The position numbers and the translations under genes are program-made. Of a DNA stretch of 64,000 bases, positions 58,792 to 64,000 are shown piece after piece. Source of the DNA: Mucilaginibacter sp. cycad4. GTDB taxonomy: Bacteria > Bacteroidota > Bacteroidia > Sphingobacteriales > Sphingobacteriaceae. The stretch is taken from positions 7,047,298-7,111,297 of the forward strand of contig NZ_CP139559.1 of NCBI RefSeq assembly GCF_034263275.1. The letters run 5' to 3'. Position 1 is the first letter of the stretch, and the number at the start of each line of letters is the position of its first letter. Under the pieces are notes generated by a model. It made no database searches. It was not told where the DNA came from and saw only the letters and a list, made by a program, of their open reading frames with translations.

Positions 58792-60030
58792 TTATTCGTA
58801 TCTCAGCGCCTCAACCGGATCAAGCCTCGCCGCTTTTTTTGCAGGATAATATCCCGATATCAAACCTATAAACGTACATAGTACTACTGCAAAGAACAAC
58901 CATCCCCATGGCACTACAAACGCGCCGCTTATTTGTACAGCAATGAGGTTTCCTGCTGCCATACCCAGTATCATGCCCGCTGCACCACCTATAAGGCAGA
59001 TCACTATAGCCTCTATCAAAAATTGCTTACGGATAATTGCCGGGGTTGCCCCTATAGCTTTCCGCACCCCAATTTCGCGGGTGCGTTCTGTTACCGATAC
59101 CAGCATGATATTCATAAGCCCAATGGCCGCGCCTATCAGTGTGATAATACCCACCGCAAAACCGGCAGCAGTAATACCGGCAAGCTGGCCTGATAGTTCT
59201 TTTTGAATAGAATCGCTCCGGCTTATTTCAAAGTTATCCTGGTTAATTACGTTAAGCCCCCTTACGTTTCTGAACAGGGAGGTGGCTTCGCCTATAGTGG
59301 CGTCGAGCGCACCGGGAGTAGCTACCTTAATGGTTACTGTAAATGACGCATTCTTGGTACTATCAATCTGTTTGGCTTTTAATACGGGGATCACACAAAA
59401 TTTATCGCCACCGAATGAGCTTGAACCTTTTGAAGCAAATACGCCAACAATCCTGAACCTGTCGGTGCCAAGGTATATCGATTTATTTATCGGGTCTTCG
59501 GTTTTAAACAGTTTCTTTTTAATCTCATCGCCAATGATCACCACATTTGATCCATGTTCCAGCTCCGATGCGGAAAAGTTACGGCCGAAAGCCAGTTTCT
59601 TGCCCGCTGTTACCAGGTAATTTTCGTTTGAGCCCGAAATGGATATGTTTGGATTGGTTTTTTGGTTGCCGTATTTTGCCACCGCAGTGCCGTTTACCTC
59701 TAAATTAATGGCTACTGCCACAGGTAGCTTAAAGGTGTTTTTAAAACGTACCGCCTGATCATAAGTGATGGCCGGATACACTTTGCGGTGCCCGCCGTTG
59801 CCGAAGTTTAGCCCTTCGCCCCGGTTTTGTAAGGTGAAGGTGTTGGCGCCAAGATCGGCAAAAGCATCATTAGTGAATTGCCTGATCCCTTCAATCGCCG
59901 TTAAAATACCAACCAGTGCCATAATACCTATAGCTATGATCAGCGCTGTTAACGAGGTACGCAGCCTGTTGCCGGCTATGGACTGTAATGCAATAGAAAT
60001 GTTTTCTTTGTAAGAGGTTTTTACCGGCAT
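58792..60030 (-). CDS. MacB-like ABC transporter permease
   Basis: A 412-residue permease with a MacB periplasmic core. A first transmembrane helix (about residues 28-50, SLTALIIAIGIMALVGIL), a long periplasmic domain (about residues 55-275) and three C-terminal helices (from 280) are visible. The cytoplasmic motif TREIGVRKAIGATPAIIRKQ is typical of FtsX/MacB. The terminal KAARLDPVEALRYE also matches. Such permeases export lipoproteins, peptides or antibiotics with a separate ATPase, which is not nearby. Substrate unknown. Confidence 0.9.
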   Translation of the reverse strand: MPVKTSYKENISIALQSIAGNRLRTSLTALIIAIGIMALVGILTAIEGIRQFTNDAFADLGANTFTLQNRGEGLNFGNGGHRKVYPAITYDQAVRFKNTFKLPVAVAINLEVNGTAVAKYGNQKTNPNISISGSNENYLVTAGKKLAFGRNFSASELEHGSNVVIIGDEIKKKLFKTEDPINKSIYLGTDRFRIVGVFASKGSSSFGGDKFCVIPVLKAKQIDSTKNASFTVTIKVATPGALDATIGEATSLFRNVRGLNVINQDNFEISRSDSIQKELSGQLAGITAAGFAVGIITLIGAAIGLMNIMLVSVTERTREIGVRKAIGATPAIIRKQFLIEAIVICLIGGAAGMILGMAAGNLIAVQISGAFVVPWGWLFFAVVLCTFIGLISGYYPAKKAARLDPVEALRYE

Positions 60031-60185
60031 GGTATAAATATAAAAAAACTTGCTGGTATGACTAAGTATTATGCCTGTTTGTTACATGCTGGTTTAACTT
60101 AATTTTTGTGATCGATGTGACCATAGCCCCTGATTTGGTAATGTGCTAATTATGTTATAATTTCCTCTTGAATTTAAACCTTAAA

Positions 60186-60914
60186 ATGAAAAGTTATTAC
60201 CTCCTGTTTGCTATCGCCATGCTTGCTTTGAGTATTTCAAACGCACATGGTCAGATTGAGATAACAAGACCGATAGAACAATATGGTTTCAATCAAAAAA
60301 CAGTAGTTACCAATGCCAAAGGCGAAAAATATACTTATGTTAAATGGCGTGAACTGATGGCAACCGGCAACTATATGTTGAAGCCAGTACAGCATGATAG
60401 TGACAGTTCTGCTTTTATATTAACCAAACGTGACGCGGTTGCTGATGGCATTTTGTCGGCCAACGCCAATAAGCCGCCTGAAACCAGGTTTTTTAAAACG
60501 GGCAATGCCTTTAGCTTTTTCAATATGAGAGATGTTAACGGTAATGTGATTACGGCTGCAGATCTGAAGGGGAAAATAGTTGTGCTCAATTTTTGGTTTA
60601 TTGCCTGTCCGCCATGCAGGTATGAAATGCCGGAATTGAACCGCCTCGTCGACGCTTATCAGAATAGTAAGGATGTTGTATTTATTGCAATTTCTTTGGA
60701 TAAAGCTGAGCAGGTTGAACAATTTCTGAAAGTGTCGCCATTTAAATACCATGTGATTAGCGATTCGATGCCCCTGTTTTCTTATTACGGGGTTGATGAA
60801 TGCCCGGTGAGCCTGGTTGTTGACAGGGAAGGGGTTATACAGTTTAACAGCCAGGGCTACGGCGATGGAATGGTGCCAAACTGGATCAGGAAAACGATAT
60901 CTGATATTAAGTAG
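60186..60914 (+). CDS. TlpA-like thioredoxin-fold protein
   Basis: A 242-residue exported protein with a signal peptide (MKSYYLLFAIAMLALSISNA then HGQ; the frame reaches 60168, but MKSYY is the natural signal start). The thioredoxin domain (about residues 110-235) has VVLNFWFIACPPCRYEMPEL, with a CPPC redox pair near residues 141-144 instead of CGPC. A cis-Pro is in DECPVSLVVDREG. It probably reduces or oxidises periplasmic or surface disulfides; Bacteroidota commonly carry several TlpA/ResA-like proteins. Confidence 0.87.
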   Translation: MKSYYLLFAIAMLALSISNAHGQIEITRPIEQYGFNQKTVVTNAKGEKYTYVKWRELMATGNYMLKPVQHDSDSSAFILTKRDAVADGILSANANKPPETRFFKTGNAFSFFNMRDVNGNVITAADLKGKIVVLNFWFIACPPCRYEMPELNRLVDAYQNSKDVVFIAISLDKAEQVEQFLKVSPFKYHVISDSMPLFSYYGVDECPVSLVVDREGVIQFNSQGYGDGMVPNWIRKTISDIK

Positions 60915-60987
60915 TGGTTATAAATATCAACCGGTAACGAATAGGTACGCTGCTGATAGTTTGCCACATTACCGAAATACAAAACAA

Positions 60988-61020
60988 AAGCCGCTTCATA
61001 ATAAATACGAAACGGCTTTC
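60988..61020. terminator. Bidirectional terminator between convergent genes
   Basis: AAAGCCG pairs with CGGCTTT around an A/T-rich loop with T-rich sequence on either side. It lies between the TlpA-like gene (+) and the Fe-S carrier gene (-). Confidence 0.6.
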
Positions 61021-61041
61021 AATATTTTAACCGGGTTGATT

Positions 61042-61389
61042 TTAAACCGAAAAAGAAGAGCCGCAACCGCAGGTGCTGGCAGCATTAGGGTTGTTGAAAG
61101 TAAAACCACGGGCATTTAATCCATCCTGGTAATCGATTTGCATACCAGCCAGGTATAATCCGTGTGCCTTGTGCATAAATACTTTTACACCATCAATGAA
61201 GTATTCCTGGTCGCCGTCTTTTTTCATGTCGAAGCCTAAAATATAGTTCATACCCGAACAGCCACCACCTTCAACACCAACGCGTAAACCAAAGTCGTCG
61301 CTTATTTCTTGCTGGTCTTTTAATTTAAAAAGTTCTTTTACTGCGCCCGGTGTAAAAGAAACCGGAGCGGTTTCAACAGCTATACTCAT
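61042..61389 (-). CDS. A-type iron-sulfur cluster carrier (IscA/SufA/ErpA)
   Basis: A 115-residue HesB-family protein (start at 61389, MSIAVETAPVSF; the frame extends eight codons further). The conserved cysteines are in GGGCSGMNY (about residue 50) and the C-terminal ASTCGCGSSFSV pair. A-type carriers accept Fe-S clusters from the SUF or ISC scaffold and deliver them to apoproteins such as IspH-like enzymes. No suf operon is in the window. Confidence 0.93.
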   Translation of the reverse strand: MSIAVETAPVSFTPGAVKELFKLKDQQEISDDFGLRVGVEGGGCSGMNYILGFDMKKDGDQEYFIDGVKVFMHKAHGLYLAGMQIDYQDGLNARGFTFNNPNAASTCGCGSSFSV

Positions 61390-61480
61390 CTTATTTTTAT
61401 TTATTCTACACAAATATAACGTAAAATGCAGATTTTTGTTAGTGTCATAATTTTATGACCCCTGTATAACATTTATAAAC

Positions 61481-62011
61481 ATGCCTAATCTGCTTTTTTT
61501 GTTTGATATTTTAAAATATACTATTTCGGGCTTAGGCGTGGTATATATCGCTTTCTACCTGTTTAAACCATATCTTGATAAGTCAGAAAGTATCCAGCTA
61601 TTGGAGTTAAAACGTACCATCAGTAATCAAACCCTGCCGTTACGCTTACAGGCCTATGAAAGGGTTGTACTATTCATTGAAAGGGTTAACCCGGCAAGCT
61701 TGCTTATCCGCCTTAACGGATCGGCCGATACTGCTGCCGAATTACAGGCCATCATTATTAATGAGGTACGCAATGAGTTTCAGCATAACATTACGCAGCA
61801 AATTTATGTAAGCGCCCGGGTTTGGAATGTGGTGAAAAGGGTAAAGGACGATACTATTAACATGATCAATAACGCGGTGAAGGCATTGCCGCCAAATACC
61901 TCAGCGCTTGAGTTGAGTAAAGTGATCCTGGTGCATTTAAGCAAACTGGAAGATAATCCTTATGATGTAGCACTTGGACTGATCAGGCAGGATATGGAAG
62001 AATTATACTAA
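61481..62011 (+). CDS. Membrane-anchored hypothetical protein upstream of the mutase
   Basis: A 176-residue protein with one N-terminal transmembrane helix (about residues 8-28, ILKYTISGLGVVYIAFYLF) and a cytosolic helical part (LPLRLQAYERVVLFIERVNP, SARVWNVVKRVKDDTINMIN). It resembles conserved Bacteroidota proteins of unknown function, but I cannot name the family with certainty. It starts five bases before the mutase ATG region ends its leader (gap of four bases between stop and next start), so the two genes are almost certainly co-transcribed. Confidence 0.75.
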   Translation: MPNLLFLFDILKYTISGLGVVYIAFYLFKPYLDKSESIQLLELKRTISNQTLPLRLQAYERVVLFIERVNPASLLIRLNGSADTAAELQAIIINEVRNEFQHNITQQIYVSARVWNVVKRVKDDTINMINNAVKALPPNTSALELSKVILVHLSKLEDNPYDVALGLIRQDMEELY

Positions 62012-62015
62012 GCTT

Positions 62016-63566
62016 ATGGCCAGGGATAAAAAGATCACCACTACATCGGGTATTGAAATTAAGGAGGTTTATACCGAACCTTCAAATATGAATGAATTGC
62101 CCGGTGAGTTCCCTTTTACCCGCGGCATCCAAAAAGATATGTACCGGGGCAAACCCTGGACTATGCGCCAATACGCCGGTTTCTCAACCGCCGAAGAATC
62201 AAACAAGCGATATCATTATTTATTAAGCCAGGGTACAAACGGTTTATCAGTAGCGTTTGACCTACCAACACAGATCGGTTATGACTCCGACCACGCCCTT
62301 GCGGAAGGTGAGGTGGGCAAGGTAGGGGTAGCGATTGATTCGTTAAAGGATATGGAGACCCTGTTCGCAGGTATCGAGCTGAAAAGCATCACCACCTCCA
62401 TGACCATCAATGCTACAGCTTCTATTCTGCTGGCCATGTACATTGCCCTGGCAAAAAAACAGGGCGCCGATCTGAAACAGATTTCTGGTACTATTCAGAA
62501 CGACATATTAAAGGAATACGCAGCCCGCGGTACTTATATATATCCGCCCGCGCCATCTATGCGGCTTATTACCGATGTATTTGAATACTGCAGCAAAGAG
62601 GTGCCCAAATGGAACACTATTTCCATATCAGGGTATCACATCCGCGAAGCAGGCTCAACGGCAGTGCAGGAACTGGCATTTACGTTGGCCAACGGTAAAG
62701 CCTATTTAAAAGCTGCGCTTGATAAGGGGCTTGATATTAATGTATTTGCCAAACGCCTTTCCTTCTTTTTTAACTGCCACAGTAATTTTTTTGAGGAGAT
62801 AGCCAAGTTCCGGGCCGCCAGGCGCATGTGGGCGCATATTACCCAACAACTGGGAGCTACCGATCCTGGTGCCCAGAAGCTCCGCTTTCATACGCAAACA
62901 GGTGGCTCGACATTAACTGCTCAGCAACCGCTTAATAATATTATAAGGGTAAGTAACCAGGCCATGGCCGCGGTGCTGGGGGGCACGCAATCATTGCATA
63001 CCAACGGATATGATGAAGCATTGTCGTTACCAACAGAAGCAGCAGCCAAAATAGCATTGCGCACCCAACAGATCATCGCGTTTGAAAGCGGTGTTACCGA
63101 TACGGTTGACCCGCTTGCCGGGTCCTACTTTATCGAAGCATTGACAGATGAGATAGAAGCTGCTGCTCAATTATATATAGATAAGATAGATGCTATGGGC
63201 GGTGCGGTAAAAGCCATAGAGCAGGATTACATCCAGCAGGAGATAGCAGCCTCGGCTTACCAGTACCAGCAGGAGATTGAAACCGGCGAAAAAGTTATTG
63301 TTGGTGTTAACCGGTTTACCCAGCCGGAGGAAGCCCCTGTTAACGTGTTTAGGGTGGATGATGCCATCAGAAAAATGCAGTCGGAAAAAATTGCAGAACT
63401 AAAAAGTACGCGTAACAGGGAAGCCGTTGAGAAAAGTTTACATCTTTTGGGAATAGCGGCCTCGGGTACTGAAAACTTAATGCCTTTTATCGTAACTTCG
63501 GTAGAGAGCTATGCTACCCTGGGAGAGATTGCCGATGTATTACGCGGTGTTTTTGGAGAGTATTAG
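62016..63566 (+). CDS. Methylmalonyl-CoA mutase catalytic (large) subunit, no B12 domain
   Basis: A 516-residue TIM-barrel acyl-CoA mutase that rearranges methylmalonyl-CoA and succinyl-CoA. GKPWTMRQYAGFSTAEESN carries the RQYAG tyrosine typical of MCM; SVAFDLPTQIGYDSDHALA, GTIQNDILKEYAARGTY, NTISISGYHIREAGSTA and QTGGSTLTAQQPLNN are family motifs. A fused MCM would be about 700 residues with a C-terminal cobalamin domain (DxHxxG), which is absent here; a separate B12-binding subunit must be encoded elsewhere. It follows the membrane-anchored hypothetical by four bases. Confidence 0.93.
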   Translation: MARDKKITTTSGIEIKEVYTEPSNMNELPGEFPFTRGIQKDMYRGKPWTMRQYAGFSTAEESNKRYHYLLSQGTNGLSVAFDLPTQIGYDSDHALAEGEVGKVGVAIDSLKDMETLFAGIELKSITTSMTINATASILLAMYIALAKKQGADLKQISGTIQNDILKEYAARGTYIYPPAPSMRLITDVFEYCSKEVPKWNTISISGYHIREAGSTAVQELAFTLANGKAYLKAALDKGLDINVFAKRLSFFFNCHSNFFEEIAKFRAARRMWAHITQQLGATDPGAQKLRFHTQTGGSTLTAQQPLNNIIRVSNQAMAAVLGGTQSLHTNGYDEALSLPTEAAAKIALRTQQIIAFESGVTDTVDPLAGSYFIEALTDEIEAAAQLYIDKIDAMGGAVKAIEQDYIQQEIAASAYQYQQEIETGEKVIVGVNRFTQPEEAPVNVFRVDDAIRKMQSEKIAELKSTRNREAVEKSLHLLGIAASGTENLMPFIVTSVESYATLGEIADVLRGVFGEY

Positions 63567-64000
63567 CATCGTGGTGTGGCTCTTTTGCATGTGTTTATAG
63601 CGTGTCACAAATCAAAATACCTGACTTTTATTTTTTATAAGGCACTAAACCAGCGCGTTATTTTATTGTTTGTAATAACCACCGGGAGGACGCAAACATT
63701 ACCCATGTTTTGACGTATAATTAAGGGTTGTAACTCTCGTTTTTATTTTTATTTTTCTTGAAATTTCAAAAAAATAAAAAAATAATTAAGAAATAATTGG
63801 ATTGTGATTTTTATATCAAAAATTATAGTATCCATACAAAAATTTCATTAAAAAATCGAATTTGTTAGTAAATAGTCAATTGTTAAAAAAGTGAAAATTT
63901 AATTTTTTTATAAGCTTTTTTTGGCAATATTCGATGTTCCGTAGCAAGGCCAAAAGTTGTTTCGCTGGGGGTTGGAAATCAATATTTTACTTTTATCTAT
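63567..64000. other. A/T-rich gene-free right edge
   Basis: A 434-bp stretch with no supportable gene. It includes an A/T palindrome around TTGAAATTTCAA (near 63758-63770) with T-runs on one side and A-runs on the other, which could be a bidirectional terminator or a promoter-proximal element for a gene beyond the window. Confidence 0.5.

Noticed and set aside
1..64000. tRNA or rRNA genes
   Set aside because: No cloverleaf-like sequence or rRNA signature was recognised on either strand by reading; a covariance scan was not possible.

Overview
The window looks like chromosomal DNA from a Bacteroidota bacterium, most likely family Sphingobacteriaceae (Mucilaginibacter/Pedobacter-like). Support comes from a SusC/SusD pair with a beta-propeller/Y_Y_Y/HTH regulator, promoter boxes of the Bacteroidota type TAnnTTTG, a CruF/CrtW carotenoid cluster, DUF5686 and SDR-type threonine dehydrogenase genes, and many palindromic intergenic repeats. 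The genus is inferred from family content only. No rRNA, tRNA or CRISPR array was recognised.

Layout. 1-2.7 kb: the 3' part of an SMC-like ATPase fused to a DUF4435/TOPRIM-like domain (resembling a fused PARIS defence protein), overlapping an oligopeptide-type ABC permease, then shikimate kinase. 2.8-4.4 kb: IS110 copy A. 4.6-8.6 kb: PyrR-like phosphoribosyltransferase, a hypothetical gene, an IS3 element and rlmD. 8.7-14.8 kb: creD behind a two-operator promoter, a TetR regulator, a degenerate Rieske-like lipoprotein, pheS, a PIN-toxin/antitoxin pair and kbl. 14.9-18.5 kb: a DUF5686 outer-membrane protein and trhO. 18.6-28.7 kb: a polysaccharide utilisation locus (regulator, SusC, SusD, GH144 endo-beta-1,2-glucanase, esterase-like hydrolase), predicted to use beta-1,2-glucan. 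29-36.8 kb: an FKPRFN-repeat protein, DUF2442, yebC, threonine dehydrogenase, asd, a secreted hypothetical, a LysR regulator and a DJ-1/PfpI protein. 37-44 kb: a CrtI/CrtD-like desaturase, an IS4 element with a 9-bp target duplication, a GH13 lipoprotein, a cold-shock protein and hemH. 44.4-46 kb: IS110 copy B, inverted relative to copy A. 46-53 kb: a minus-strand run of crtW, ispH, cruF, GT2, two tandem acyltransferases, an alpha/beta hydrolase and waaA. 53.2-58.5 kb: nucleotide-sugar and capsule genes (ugd, UDP-xylose synthase, galE, rfbB, CpsB-type phosphatase). 58.8-63.6 kb: a MacB-like permease, a TlpA-like thioredoxin, an A-type Fe-S carrier, a membrane-anchored hypothetical and a methylmalonyl-CoA mutase catalytic subunit without its B12 domain.

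How the parts connect. Tdh (31.5-32.5 kb) and Kbl (13.6-14.8 kb) complete threonine-to-glycine catabolism although unlinked. The desaturase, ketolase, hydratase, glycosyltransferase and acyltransferases together suggest a ketolated, hydroxylated, possibly glycosylated and acylated monocyclic carotenoid, with ispH supplying precursor. The sugar genes at 53-58 kb feed exopolysaccharide and LPS synthesis next to waaA.

The most unusual aspect is the interplay of repeats and mobile elements. Several palindromic repeat families fill the intergenic spaces. The two IS110 copies sit inside diverged copies of one repeat family, and each carries a conserved 5' non-coding segment that could encode a bridge RNA. 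The IS4 target duplication matches the same family's core. A different repeat family appears to form an in-frame loop inside the waaA protein.
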